A stretch of 64,000 bases of DNA from Zingiber officinale (taxonomy: Eukaryota; Streptophyta; Magnoliopsida; Zingiberales; Zingiberaceae): assembly GCF_018446385.1 (NCBI RefSeq), contig NC_056003.1, positions 22,813,198-22,877,197 on the forward strand, read 5' to 3'. Positions 22,270 to 35,130 of this stretch are shown in pieces. Position 1 is the first letter of the stretch, and each line of letters opens with the position of its first letter. The notes under the pieces were generated by a model. The model had not been told where the DNA came from. It ran no database searches and saw nothing but the letters and a program-made list of their open reading frames with translations. Made by a program: the position numbers and the translations under genes.

Positions 22270-23141
22270 TGTAGGTGCAGCGAAGGCCGGCAAGAGGGGG
22301 GGTGAATTGCTGAAAACAAAAATAAACTATACCCTCCTCGTGCTTTCAACTCAATTAGTGCAATAGTAAATAAAGCAATAAAGTAATAAAGTAGTAAACA
22401 GAAAAGAAACAGGAATTTAACCTAGTTACAACCAAGGAGGTTGTTAATCCAGAGCAATGGGAAGCGTACTAAAAAGAATCTCCTTTACTGAAAGCAGAGA
22501 AGTCTTTTACACTTTGGAAGCTTAGAACTATTGCTAAGAATGACTACACAATTGATTGCTTGAGTTGTATTGAATTCCTAGCTCCAAGGGCCTTTAAATA
22601 GCCTCTGGAAATATGATCTCGAGGGTCCAAGGCGCCTCCAATAGGGGTCCAAGGCGCCTCCAAGGGGTGAGCGGATAAAACTTTATCCGCAGCTAAAATG
22701 GTCAGTTTGACCTGTTGAAGGCGCCTTCAAGCTGGAGGCGCCTCCAAGCCTGATGGAGGCGCCTCCAAGCTGGCAGCTCAAATTCCAGCTTGTTTTCTTC
22801 AGCTTTCGACGCTCCGTTCTTTTGGGTGATTGCAGCCAACCGGAATAGGGCTCACCCGAACCCAATTCCCAGCCTTCTCCTCGAGCAGTCTTCCTCCCCG
22901 GCTTAACATCCCTCGAACGCCGCGCACGTTCTTCTCGCCCACCGGTGTACTCTTCCGCAGCTCTCTCGTCCTTCGGACGCACCGAGCCCGTAGGCTCCCT
23001 TCCCGTGTCGTCCTTCTCGCTAGCTGCGTCTTCCACTCGACTTCCTGCTTAAGTTCCTGCACACTTAGACACAGGGATCAAACACAAAGCAGGACCTAAC
23101 CAACTTGGTTTATCACATCAAAACTACCACGGGGTCCAACA
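22270..23141 (-). repeat. 5' LTR of the second gag-only element (872 bp)
   Basis: This is the partner of 19599-20479, differing by scattered substitutions and a few small indels. It is followed by the target duplication ATTAT. Confidence 0.88.
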
Positions 23142-25213
23142 ATTATATCGTCGTACATATCCTTAATTAGTTCAATATATGTTACACTAATATCTCTCTT
23201 TTCTAGAATTCTCTATATAATTTCACTTGGAACTCTATCATAAGTTTTTTCTAAGTCAATGAATACCATATGTAGATCTTATTTTTGCTCCTGATATGTT
23301 TCAATTAGATGTCTAAAAGATGTATAGTTTCTATTATTGACCTTCCAACCATGAACCCAAATTGATTTCGGTCACCGTGGTCTCCTTCCTTAATCTATTT
23401 TTTTCTATTACTTTTTTCCCAAAGTTTCATGGTATGACTTATTAGTTTAATACTCCTATAGTTTGTACAATTTTATACGTCTCTTTTCTTATATAAGGGA
23501 AGTAAAGTACTTATCTTCAATTGATCAGGTGTTTTTTTATTTTCATTCAATACTTTTATAAGTCATTCAATACTTTGTTTCCCTAGACACTTACATACCT
23601 CTATTAAAATATCATCTAGTCCAATGACTTTTCCATTGTGCATCCCATTTAAATCTTATTCTACTTTTAAAGTTTAAATTCTACGATAAAAATTTAAATT
23701 TCTATACTCATTTGACCTACTTAAATTACCTAAGTTAAGTTGGTCGCCTAAACCTTCATTAAAAAGTTGATGAAAATACTTTTTCCACCGTTCTTTTATT
23801 TCTCCATCATTTACTAGTACCCTATTATATTCATCTTTAATACATTTTATTTGAATAAGATCTCTTATTTTCCTTTCTCTTATTTTAGCTATTCTATAAA
23901 TGTCCCTTTCCCTTTCTTTTGTATCTAATTTTGATATAATTGTTCAAAAGTTTTATTCTTTACTTCATTCACTACTTTCTTAGCCTCTTTTTTTAACTAT
24001 TGCATTTTTTTTTAATGTTGTCCTCGTTCTTACAAATATATAATTCCTTATAAATTGTTCATTTTTCCTTCACTTTCTGTTGTACTTTCTCATTCCACCA
24101 CCAAGATTCCTTATTTAGTAGTGCATGTCTCTTTGACTCACCGAGTACACTCTTAGTTACTATTTTTAACTTTGATATTATCTTATCTCATGTTGTATTA
24201 AAGTCACTATATATTTCACCTAATGTTTGTACTCCTATCTTTTTCTTAAATATATTTCTTTCTCATCATGTCACGCCCCAGGGGAGTCTCTGTCAGAAGA
24301 AATTTCGGCAGCATCTCCCCTGTACGGGTGATAATCTGAAACTTTATTACATCATCCAGATACCTCGGCCAACACGGTCGGAACATACATATAACATAAA
24401 AGTAAAATAAGCAAGCATCCACGTAGTTAATAGTAAAAACTAAACAAATGCAACGATAAGGAAAAATCAAGTCAAAAATCATACTCAACTACACCCATAA
24501 AACTCAAAACATATATCCTACTCCACTACACCCATAAAACTCAAATCACGATGCAATAAATTCAACTCACCTCTTTTGACGTCCAGGCAGGCATGTAGTA
24601 AAACATATCCAATAAAACTTATCAACAATAAAACCATACAATATCCAAGTGTCAAAAACTAGAACAAGTCTAGATACTAATAAGAAAACCAAAAGATAAA
24701 ATACACATCCTAGGGATTTGCAGGGGACTAGCGACTGGAACTCTTCTAGACAGTCTCAACCTAAAAATAGTAATAACCACGGCGTGAGTCAACTCCTCAG
24801 CGGGTAACAATTGACATGCATAGTAAGAAATATAACAAATAGCACTAACCATGCGTATAGTCTTATGATATAAGAATGATAAATGCAAACTAAAATAAAT
24901 AGGAGAACACTATACTAACCAGGACCTGGGTATGAGTATAACAAGGGCATCAAACCCAGAGTATCAAAATCCTGTATGCATGTCAAACAAATACATCCAT
25001 CCAATATGCAGCATACAAGTGCAGCAAACACAAGCAAATAATGCAAATATGCATATGATGCCAATGACATGTCCTGGTCACCCCTACTGCCAGTCAGTCG
25101 TCTCACACACGATGGTGAGACCGAGTGGGTAGGGCTGTGACAACCGTGCACTCTACCGTCACTACTCCTGATGAGTGACCGAGTGGACGGGATGTTGTCG
25201 GAGTACACCTATC

Positions 25214-27623
25214 TGTTGGAGTGTATACTGAAAGCCTAAGCTTTGTAAACATTCATTATGAATAAAGAATCACATTTGGTCTAATTGTCTACATTTGTTT
25301 GTAGTTGTTCATTTAATTTATATTGTAGATAACATAGTATGTGGTGTCACATACAGAAGATGATGTTATCAGTACCTTATAAATTATAAACAGTAGCTCA
25401 CGACTAAAATGGAAAGGAACAAACCATTAGAAGGTCGTAGTGTAAGTAGGTATTAGTTTATCTTGACTATATAATTACACTAGTACACTCAGAGTGTATT
25501 GAGTAGGACCATTAGAGGTCGTTTCTTTTATACTGACTTTATAAAGGAACAAAGACCTCAGTTATTATGGAAGTGTGTGCTCTTAATCCTAATATAATAA
25601 CAAGCACATATGTTTGATATTTATTTCTTTAATTTATCAAAGGGTGAGATTTAGTTCGATGAATCAATAAACTCGATAAGTTGGGAAATGGTATCACTAA
25701 TAGTGTGTGTTGTTGATTATAGAAGGAAACTGTGTCCTAGAGATACTAGGTTGATAATGTCCTCAAGAGGAGCTCATAAAGATTGTCATGTTAAACCCTG
25801 CAGGTGGACTTAGTCCGACATGATAATAAGGTTGAGTGGTACTACTCTTGGACTTAGATATTAATTAAATGAGTTGTCAGTAACTCACTTAATTAGTGGA
25901 CATTCGATATCTTAAACACAGGGAGACTAACACACTCATAATAAGAAGGAGCCCAAAAATGTAATTTGGGATTGGTGCGGTAGTTCAATGATAGTTCTCT
26001 AGTGGAATGAATTATCATTGATAAAATTAAGTTGTGTGTTCGGGGCGAACACGGGATGCTTAATTTTATCGGGAGACCAAAACCAATTCCTCCTCTTGGT
26101 CCCTATCGTAGCCTCTTATTTATAGAGTTCTATACCCACCTATACCCACCTTCTATACCCACCCAATAGGGGCCGACCAAGCTAGCTTGGGAACAAGCTA
26201 GGGCCGGCCTAGGTATAAGATTGGGTGGCCGGCCCTAGCTTGAACCCAAGCTAGTAGGGCCGGTCAAAATAAATTAAAAAAAGAAATTTAATTTTAATTT
26301 TTATTATTATGTGGAAGATATAATTTAAAGAGAATTAAAATTAAAATATCTCTCTTGTAAAAGATCTACAAAAGATTAAAGAAAGAGATTAGATCTCTTT
26401 CCTTATTTGTAGATTGGAGAGATGTTTTATTTTCTCTTTAAAAATTATTCACATGTTGATAAAATTAAAATTATAGAAATTTCCTTTTATCAACCATGAA
26501 GAGATTTTAAAGAGAAATTTTATTTTTTAAAATTTCCGGAAACAAATTAGGAAGTTTTAATTGTTGATTAAAACTTGTCCAATTTGTTCTCCAATGATGT
26601 GGTCGGCCATGTGATTGTAATTGGGGAAATTTTATTTTATTTTTCTCAATTAAATCATATCAAGGAAATTGAGGAAATTTTATTGTAATTAAATTTCCTA
26701 ATTTACCTAGGCCAAGGAATATAAAAGAAGGGGTGAGGGTGCCTTCATGAGATACAACATCTATTATTTCTCTCCCTCTTTTATTCCTTGGTGTGGCCGG
26801 CCATCCTCTCCCTCTCTTCCTCTTGTGGTGGCTGAACCCTTCTCTTCCATTGGAGCTCTTGTGGTGGCCGGATACTACTCGGAGAAGAAGAAGAAGAAGG
26901 AGAGAAAGCTAGCATCTCTTGGAGCTTGGTTAGTATTTTGGTTTTCCTCCTTGGTAAAGTTTTTCCTTTGTGGCCGAACCTTGCTTGGAGGAGAAGAAGG
27001 TGGTTGGTGGTTTCTCATCTTGGTAGATCGTTGTCCACACAACGTCAGAGGTTAGAAGAGGAATACGGTAAAAGATCAAGAGGTCTTTCTAGAAGGTATA
27101 ACTAGTAGTTTTTCTTTTTCCGCATCATGCTAGTTATTTATGGAAATAATACCAAATACAAGAGGCTTACGTTCTAGAATTTCGAATATGTTTTTCGATA
27201 TTGTGTTCTTTTGTTTTTTCTTTTCCTTGTGATTTGATTGTGCTCTTTGGTTAACCTAAAGTTATTTTAGGAAATTAAATATTAGTTTTCTATAAAAGGT
27301 TTTGTCTAGTCGGTGGTGGTTGCTCCCATATCCAAGAAGGTCATGTGCCTCGCCACGTCAGTACTGGGAACCAATTATGGAAATTAATATTTAATGGAAT
27401 AAATAATTTAAGGAGACTTGGGTCGAACGTGTTAAGTTCCGCAGGAGATCCAAGTCAAAACCTAAAAGAACAAATAGATTAAGTTTTGGATCAAACGTGT
27501 TAAGTTCCGCAGGCGATCCAAAATTTAATTTAAAAGAACACATGGTAGCTAGGAAAAGGTTCAGACCTTTGTACAAAATTTTTGTACAGTGGAACCTATA
27601 GGTTTTCCGAGTAGCAACCAACA
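25214..27623 (+). repeat. 5' LTR of the complete Copia element (2410 bp)
   Basis: Direct repeat partner of 32717-35125. A TATAAAAG box at 26720-26727 probably sets transcription start around 26750. On the other strand TATAAATAAG near 26113-26125 is a possible antisense TATA box. The frame 26747-27055 lies just after the presumed start site. It recurs in all LTR copies with changes that alter its reading, so it is leader sequence and not a gene. Confidence 0.93.
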
Positions 27624-27625
27624 AT

Positions 27626-27637
27626 TGGTATCAGAGC
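27626..27637 (+). promoter_or_regulatory. Primer-binding site, TGGTATCAGAGC
   Basis: Twelve bases complementary to the 3' end of initiator tRNA-Met lie two bases inside the 5' LTR. The leader from here to gag (28745) is about 1.1 kb and noncoding. Confidence 0.92.
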
Positions 27638-28744
27638 TAGGGTTTTGCCTCTGTGTATTTGGTATTTAGTTTAATTATGCACATGTCATACATAATTTAG
27701 GCAGGTTAATAGTAGGATGTGCTAACTTTGTGGATGCAGGATCCAACTATTATGGCTTTTAGTTATTATGTGTGTGATTGGACCCTTGGACATGTCAAGG
27801 GCATTTATATGTGTGTGCATGATTGTATTAAAATACAGCAGGAGCTGTATTTAGTTTTATTAGGATTTTATTTTTGATCTAGATACATGTACATTCCTTT
27901 TATGGAATATAGGATCAAAAATGTAAAATTCTATTTATGTCGCGGATCGAATCTTGCAAAGCGTGGAACCTTCTAAGGACCAGAGGCGCAGCGGAACTAG
28001 GAGCAAGATGGATGCGACAGCTAGACCCGGTGGCGGTGGCCAAATATGGCAGCAGCTTCGGATAACAACACACGGAGGATAATTAGAGATAAAAGCCATA
28101 ATAGTTGAAAATTAAATTTTCTATTTATTGCTTTTATATTATGCTGTGTGTGCATGTTAGTTTACAAGTTTAGTAGGCTAGCATAGTTAAAATTCCTCAT
28201 TTATAAATAACTAAGTGGGAGAGGGATTTTTAAATAAATCACATGGTCTCCATTACTGGTTTGTAAGTGATGCAAACAAGCTTGCGCGTTGGCTCTGAGT
28301 GCCTTCCTCCATAACGGATGAGCTTGTTTGCGGATCACTAGAATAGACTTCCATTTATGGATGACTATAGGAAGTTAATTAAGAGCGTGTGATCTTCCCC
28401 AACGGAAGGGGCATAATCTTATTAATGGACTTAGTGTCAAGTAATGGTATACACTTAGACACATCTAATAGTATCCTCCCCAACGGAGTCACTGCTATTA
28501 TTTATGTGACCAAATGATACCAACTATTAATTTTATTTGTCAAAAAGTTAGGTTGACAAGATAATAAAATTAATGGGTTAAAACCCTCCTTTTACAAATG
28601 TTGAATTTGTATACGTCCACACTAACGTGGCATACAAAATTCACGGTGTTATGAGGTGTTGGTTAATTTAAAATAGTATTGTTTGAGGAATCAATATTAT
28701 TCTAAATTTAGAGTTCTGACCAAAAGTTATTTGTGATTCTTAGG

Positions 28745-31700
28745 ATGACTTTCAACCCACTGTCCATCATACTTCAACAGAATAGACTTACTGGACCTAA
28801 TTACATAGATTGGAAAAGGAACCTGGACATTGTTCTGACTGCTGAAAGCTATAAATTTGTACTGACTGAACCTTGTCCTGATGCACCCACTGGTGAATCT
28901 ACCCAAGAGGAGATTGAATATCATAAGAGATGGGTAAAGGCAGATGAGATGGCGCGGTGTTACATTTTGGCTTCAATGTCAAATGTATTGCAACATCAGC
29001 ATAAAGATTTACCAACAGCTTATGATATTATGAACAATCTCAAGGAACTCTTTGGTCATCAGGATAGTGCTTCTAGACAAGAAGCTATGAGAAAGATAAT
29101 GACAGCCACCATGCAAGAGGGTACTCCTGTAAGGGATCATATCCTAAAGATGATGGCTTATCTGAACGAGATACAGATCTTTGGAGGAGAAATTGATGAG
29201 GAAACCCAGATCGATATGATCCTTCAAACGCTACCTAGAAGTTTTGAGCAGTTCCGCCTGAACTATAATATGAATAAAAGAATTTATTCATTAGGGGAAC
29301 TACTGACAGAACTTCAAGCAGTAGAAGGATTATTTCGTCACAATTCTCAAATTCACTTTGCTGAAAATGGTTCTACTTCTAAACCGAAAGGAAAGAAGAA
29401 GAAGAAACAAGCTGGCTCAGCAAAGAAGGTGAATAAATCTCAGAGTACTGGATTTAAAGCTGGAGTGAAGAAGCCAAAGGGCAAATGCTTCATCTGCAAG
29501 CAGGCAGGACATTGGAAGGCGGACTGTCCTCGTAGGAACCAAAACAAAGGTATATCTCATGCTCTAGTTGTTGAAACATGTTTAGCGGTGTTATCTACCA
29601 GCACCTGGTGTGTAGATACGGGAGCCACTGATCATGTCTGCAATTCCTTGCAGGGGTTCCAGGAAACTCGACGACTATCTGAAGGGGAGATTACCGTCTA
29701 CATGGGCAATGCTACTAAGGTGGCAGCTGTTGCAGTGGGAGACATCTACTTGTCTTTTAGTAGAAATAGAAATTTGGTTTTAAGAAATTGTCTTTATGTA
29801 CCCAGTTTTAGAAAGAATTTAATTTCAGTTTCTAAACTGTTTTTAGATGGATATTCAGTTTCTTTCAGTAACGATGTAGTTATTAAAAGAAATAAAGTGA
29901 TTATCTGTTCTGGTGCATTAGTTGGCAATTTGTATATTTTAAATCCAATTTCTTCCACAAAGCAAAACATGGAAATTTATAACTCATATTCTAATTCTAA
30001 TAAGAGAAAAGAACCTTCAGAAATGAACCAAGCATATCTTTGGCATCTAAGACTTGGTCATATTAACTTAAGTAGGATTCAGAGGCTTATAGCCGATGGA
30101 CTTTTGAGTTCATTAGAGTTGGAAAATTTTTCAACTTGTGAATCTTGCTTAGAAGGAAAAATGACCAAGAGGTCGTTCAAGGCCAAGGGGTATAGAGCCA
30201 AAGAAGTGTTAGAATTGGTTCACTCTGATTTGTGTGGTCCTATGTCTGTCCAGGCAAGAGGAGGTTTTGAATATTTTGTCTCCTTTAAAGATGATTATTC
30301 AAGATATGGATATATTTACCTAATGCGCCGCAAGTCCGAGTGCTTTGATAAGTTCAAAGAATACAAGGCTGATGTGGAAAAACGATTAGGTAAAAGTATC
30401 AAGACACGACGATCTTATCGTGGTGGCGAATACCTCTTAGGAGAGTTTAGGAATTACTTATCAGAAGCTGGGATTCAATCCCAATTGTCTGCACCTGGAA
30501 CACCCCAACAGAATGGTGTAGCAGAACGAAGGAATAGGACTCTTATGGAGATGGTTAGATCAATGATGAGTTATTCAGAATTACCAAATTCGTTTTGGGG
30601 ATATGCTCTGGAAACAGCAGTATACGTTCTGAACTTAGTACCTTCTAAATCAGTTTCTTCTACTCCCATAGAATTGTGGAATGGGCGAAAACCCAGTCTA
30701 AGACATATTCGGATTTGGGGTAGTCCAGCACATGTGCTAAAACCAGATGCTGATAAGTTAGAATCTCGTACAGAAGTTTGCGTGTTTGTGGGATATCCCA
30801 AAGGAACGAAAGGAGGTTTATTTTATAGTCCTAAAGACCAGAAGGTCATTGTTAGAACCAATGCCCAGTTTTTAGAAGAAGACTATATAATGGATCACAA
30901 GCCCAGTAGTAAAATTGTTTTAGAAGAACTTAGAGAGGACATGTCTACTTCAGTACCAACAGTACAAGATGAAGTACAACAAGAGACTGCAACACGTGTC
31001 ACACATGATACACAACCACAGACTGTGCCTCGTCGTAGTGGGAGGGTTGTGAGGCAGCCTGAGAGATTCATGTTTTTGGGAGAGTCTTCGGACTTGATCC
31101 CGAGTAAACATGAACCTGATCCCCGGACATATGACGAAGCACTCCAAGATATAGATGCAGTATCTTGGCAAAAGGCAATGAATTCTGAAATAGAGTCTAT
31201 GTACTCTAATAAGGTCTGGGAGCTTGTAGAACCACCTGATGGTGTAAAAGCCGTTGGATGCAAGTGGATCTACAAAAGGAAAAGAGGGACAGACGGGAAG
31301 GTAGAAACCTTCAAAGCTAGGCTTGTTGCGAAAGGGTACACTCAGAAAGAGGGAATCGATTATGAGGAAACCTTTTCACGGTAGCCATGCTTAAGTCTAT
31401 CCGGATACTCTTATCCATTGCTGCTCATATGGATTATGAGATTTGGCAAATGGATGTCAAGACAGCTTTCCTTAATGGAAGTCTTGAAGAGAACATCCAT
31501 ATGAAGCAACCAGAATGGTTCATTGAAAAAGGCAAAGAGCATCTAGTGTGCAAGCTCAATCGGTCCATTTATGGACTGAAGCAAGCTTCAAGGTCTTGGA
31601 ACATCCGGTTTAATGAAGTAATCCAGTCATATGGATTTATTCAAAGTCCGGATGAGTCTTGTGTATATAAGAAGTGTAACGGAAACGTGGTGGTATTTCT

Positions 31701-32695
31701 TGTACTATACGTAGATGATATTTTGTTAATTGGCAACAATGTCAAGGTATTATCAGACGTAAGGGTATGGTTGTCCAAACAATTTGATATGAAAGACTTA
31801 GGAGATTGTGCACACATTCTAGGGATCAAAGTTATAAGGGATCGTAAGAAAAGAATGTTGTGTCTGTCCCAAGCTTCATATATAGATACAATCCTTGCTC
31901 GTTTTAGTATGCAGGATTCCAAGAAAGGTTTCTTACCTTTTAGACATGGAGTAGCTCTATCTAAAGAGATGTCTCCAAAGACGTCGAAAGAGATAGAGGA
32001 CATGAAAGCAGTTCCTTATGCTTCGGCTGTAGGAAGCCTAATGTATGCAATGCTATGTACGAGACCTGATATCTGTTTTGCCGTGGCATGGTCGCAGATA
32101 TCGTAATACCGTGGACATGGAGCATATATGCGGTAAAGCATATATTAAAGTATCTGAGAAGGACTAGAGATTATATGCTAGTTTACCAAGCAGACGATCT
32201 GCTCCCTGTGGGTTACACGGATTTGGATTTCCAATTAGATAGGGATAACAGTAAGTCTACATCATGCTATGTGTTTACTTTAGGAGGTGGAGCCATTTCA
32301 TGGAGGAGTGTTAAGCAGAAATGCGTTTCGGACTCAACCATGGAAGCTGAGTATGTAGCAGCCTCTGAGGCAGCTAAAGAAGCAGTATGGCTCAGGAACT
32401 TTCTAATGGACTTAGATGTGATTCCTGGTTTGCCCAAAATCATCACAATTTATTGTGATAATAGCGGTGCAGTTGCAAACTCGAAGGAACAACGAGCTCA
32501 TAAGGCAAGTAAACATATAGAGCGCAAGTACCACCTGATACGAGATATCGTGAAGCGAGGAGAAGTTGTCATCGCCAAGTTGCATCAGCGGATAACTTGG
32601 CAGATCCTTTCACTAAGGCCCTTCCGGCGAAAGCTTTCGATCGGCATGTGGAGGGAATGGGAATCAGATGTATGGTAGAAGATATGGCAGCTTAG
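28745..32695 (+). pseudogene. Copia gag-pol polyprotein gene, frameshifted
   Basis: In order: gag from the ATG at 28745 with CCHC knuckle CFICKQAGHWKADC (about 29488); protease WCVDTGATDH (about 29605); integrase HHCC region and core; RT with QMDVKTAFLNG and YVDDILL (about 31708); RNase H with STMEAEYVA. Loss of one C near 31378 turns TFSPV into TFSR plus a stop. A jumble near 32085-32125 and a one-base loss near 32580 break RNase H twice. The last frame would end at the TAG at 32693. The integrase's second aspartate codon is TAT (Tyr) at 30416-30418; the relative at 1723-3834 has GAT there. Confidence 0.92.
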
Positions 32696-32705
32696 TCATT
32701 AGTAT

Positions 32706-32716
32706 AAGTGGGAGAT
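32706..32716 (+). promoter_or_regulatory. Polypurine tract
   Basis: AAGTGGGAGAT directly precedes the 3' LTR start TGTTGG at 32717 and would prime plus-strand DNA synthesis. Confidence 0.88.
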
Positions 32717-35125
32717 TGTTGGAGTGTATACTGAAAGCCTAAGCTTTGTAAACATTCATTATGAATAAAGAATCACATTTGGTCTAATTGTCTACATTTG
32801 TTTGTAGTTGTTCATTTAATTTATATTGTAGATAACATAGTATGTGGTGTCACATACAGAATATGATGTTATCAGTACCTTATAAATTATAAACAGTAGC
32901 TCACGACTAAAATGGAAAGAACAAACCATTAGAAGGTCGTAGTGTAAGTAGGTATTAGTTTATCTTGACTATATAATTACACTAGTACACTCAGAGTGTA
33001 TTGAGTAGGACCATTAGAGGTCGTTTCTTTTATACTGACTTTATAAAGGAACAAAGACCTCAGTTATTATGGAAGTGTGTGCTCTTAATCCTAATATAAT
33101 AACAAGCACATATGTTTGATATTTATTTCTTTAATATATCAAAGGGTGAGATTTAGTTTGATGAATCAATAAACTCGATAAGTTGGGAAATGGTATCACT
33201 AATAGTGTGTGTTGTTGATTATAGAAGGAAACTGTGTCCTAGAGATACTAGGTTGATCATGTCCTCAAGAGGAGCTCATAAAGATTGTCATGTTAAACCC
33301 TGCAGGTGGACTTAGTCCGACATGATAATAAGGTTGAGTGGTACTACTCTTGGACTTAGATATTAATTAAATGAGTTGTCAGTAATTCACTTAATTAGTG
33401 GACATTCGATATCTTAAACACAGGGAGACTAACACACTCATAATAAGAAGGAGCCCAAAAATGTAATTTAGGATTGGTGCGGTAGTTTAATGATAGTTCT
33501 CTAGTGGAATGAATTATCATTGATAAAATTAAGTTGTGTGTTCGGGGCGAACACGGGATGCTTAATTTTATCGGGAGACCAAAACCAATTCCTCCTCTCG
33601 GTCCCTATCGTAGCCTCTTATTTATAGAGTTCTATACCCACCTATACCCACCTTCTATACCCACCCAATAGGGGCCGGCCAAGCTAGCTTGGGAACAAGC
33701 TAAGGCCGGCCTAGGTATAAGATTGGGTGGCCGGCCCTAGCTTGAACCCAAGCTAGTAGGGCCGGTCAAAATAAATTAAAAAAAGAAATTTAATTTTAAT
33801 TTTTATTATTATGTGGAAGATATAATTTAAAGAGAATTAAAATTAAAATATCTCTCTTGTAAAAGATCTACAAAAGATTAAAGAAAGAGATTAGATCTCT
33901 TTCCTTATTTGTAGATTGGAGAGATGTTTTATTTTCTCTTTAAAAATTATTCACATGTTGATAAAATTAAAATTATAGAAATTTCCTTTTATCAACCATG
34001 AAGAGATTTTAAAGAGAAATTTTATTTTTTAAAATTTCCGGAAACAAATTAGGAAGTTTTAATTGTTGATTAAAACTTGTCCAATTTGTTCTCCAATGAT
34101 GTGGCCGGCCATGTGATTGTAATTGGGGAAATTTTATTTTATTTTTCTCAATTAAATCATATCAAGGAAATTGAGAAAATTTTATTGTAATTAAATTTCC
34201 TAATTTGCCTAGGCCAAGGAATATAAAAGAAGGGGTGAGGGTGCCTTCATGAGATACAACATCTATTATTTCTCTCCCTCTTTTGTTCCTTGGTGTGGCC
34301 GGCCATCCTCTCCCTCTCTTCCTCTTGTGGTGGCCGAACCCTTCTCTTCCATTGGAGCTCTTGTGGTGGCCGGATACTACTCGGAGAAGAAGAAGAAGAA
34401 GGAGAGAAAGCTAGCATCTCTTAGAGCTTGGTTAGTATTTTGGTTTTCCTCCTTGGTAAAGTTTTTCCTTTGTGGCCGAACCTTGCTTGGAGGAGAAGAA
34501 GGTGGTTGGTGGTTTCTCATCTTGGTAGATCGTTGTCCACACAACGTCCGAGGTTAGAAGAGGAATACGGTAGAAGATCAAGAGGTCTTTCTAGAAGGTA
34601 TAACTAGTAGTTTTTCTTTTTCCGCATCATGCTAGTTATTTATGGAAATAATACCAAATACAAGAGGCTTACGTTCTAGAATTTCGAATATGTTTTTCGA
34701 TATTGTGTTCTTTTGTTTTTTCTTTTCCTTGTGATTTGATTGTTCTCTTTGGTTAACCTAAAGTTATTTTAGGAAATTAAATATTAGCTTTCTATAAAAG
34801 GTTTTGTCTAGTCGGTGGTGGTTGCTCCCATATCCAAGAAGGCCATGTGCCTCGCCACGTCAGTACTGGGAACCAATTATGGAAATTAATATTTAATGGA
34901 ATAAATAATTTAAGGAGACTTGGGTCGAACGTGTTAAGTTCCGCAGGAGATCCAAGTCAAAACCTAAAAGAACAAATAGATTAAGTTTTGGATCAAACGT
35001 GTTAAGTTCCGCAGGCGATCCAAAATTTAATTTTAAAGGACACATGGTAGCTAGGAAAAGGTTCAGACCTTTGTACAAAATTTTTGTACAGTGGAACCTA
35101 TAGGTTTTCCGAGTAGCAACCAACA
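32717..35125 (+). repeat. 3' LTR of the complete Copia element (2409 bp)
   Basis: Near-identical partner of 25214-27623, with the TATAAAAG box at 34222-34229. It is followed directly by the second CTATC target copy. Confidence 0.93.
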
Positions 35126-35130
35126 CTATC

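Larger units (their letters stand above)
19599..23141 (-). mobile_element. Second gag-only Sirevirus-like LTR element, inserted in the LINE
   Basis: Two LTRs (19599-20479 and 22270-23141) begin TGTAGG and end CCAACA, flanked by the 5 bp repeat ATTAT (19594-19598, 23142-23146). Purine tracts on the minus strand abut the left LTR and a tRNA-Met-type primer site abuts the right one, so it runs right to left. Only the C-terminal half of a gag remains (21213-22100). Its LTR shares the G-rich tgaat start and the aaggcggagaagcc module with the element at 5324-12506, so the two are distant relatives. With pol and half of gag gone it can move only with help. Confidence 0.88.
18640..24268 (-). mobile_element. 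Decayed non-LTR retrotransposon (LINE), split by an LTR element
   Basis: The minus strand encodes broken pieces of a plant LINE reverse transcriptase. Near 24110-24140 it reads HALLNKESWWWNEKVQ. Near 23240-23290 it reads LHMVFIDLEKTYDRVP, and near 23345 GFMVGRSI. At 19425-19445 is the catalytic box CMLFADDII, preceded by a stop where Trp is usual. The left end (18650-18725) has the aacaaccaagtcttatctca and gggtcggttata motifs typical of plant LINE 3' regions. Many stops and frameshifts show it is dead. The element at 19599-23141 interrupts the RT between FADD and the VFIDLEK part. Confidence 0.88.
25214..35125 (+). mobile_element. Complete Angela-like Ty1/Copia retrotransposon
   Basis: The element is 9912 bp with LTRs at 25214-27623 and 32717-35125. 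Its ends are TGTTGG and CCAACA, its target duplication is CTATC (25209-25213, 35126-35130), and it has a tRNA-Met primer site and a polypurine tract. The LTRs show only a few differences by eye, so the insertion is young compared with the other elements. Gag-pol has at least three frameshifts, and integrase lacks a catalytic aspartate. It would depend on enzymes from other copies. Confidence 0.95.

Noticed and set aside
26747-27055. A 102-codon frame starting MRYNIYYFSPSF, repeated at 13438-13740, 34249-34557 and 57525-57722
   Set aside because: It lies in the leader part of every LTR copy and its reading changes by indel between copies. It is LTR sequence, not a gene.
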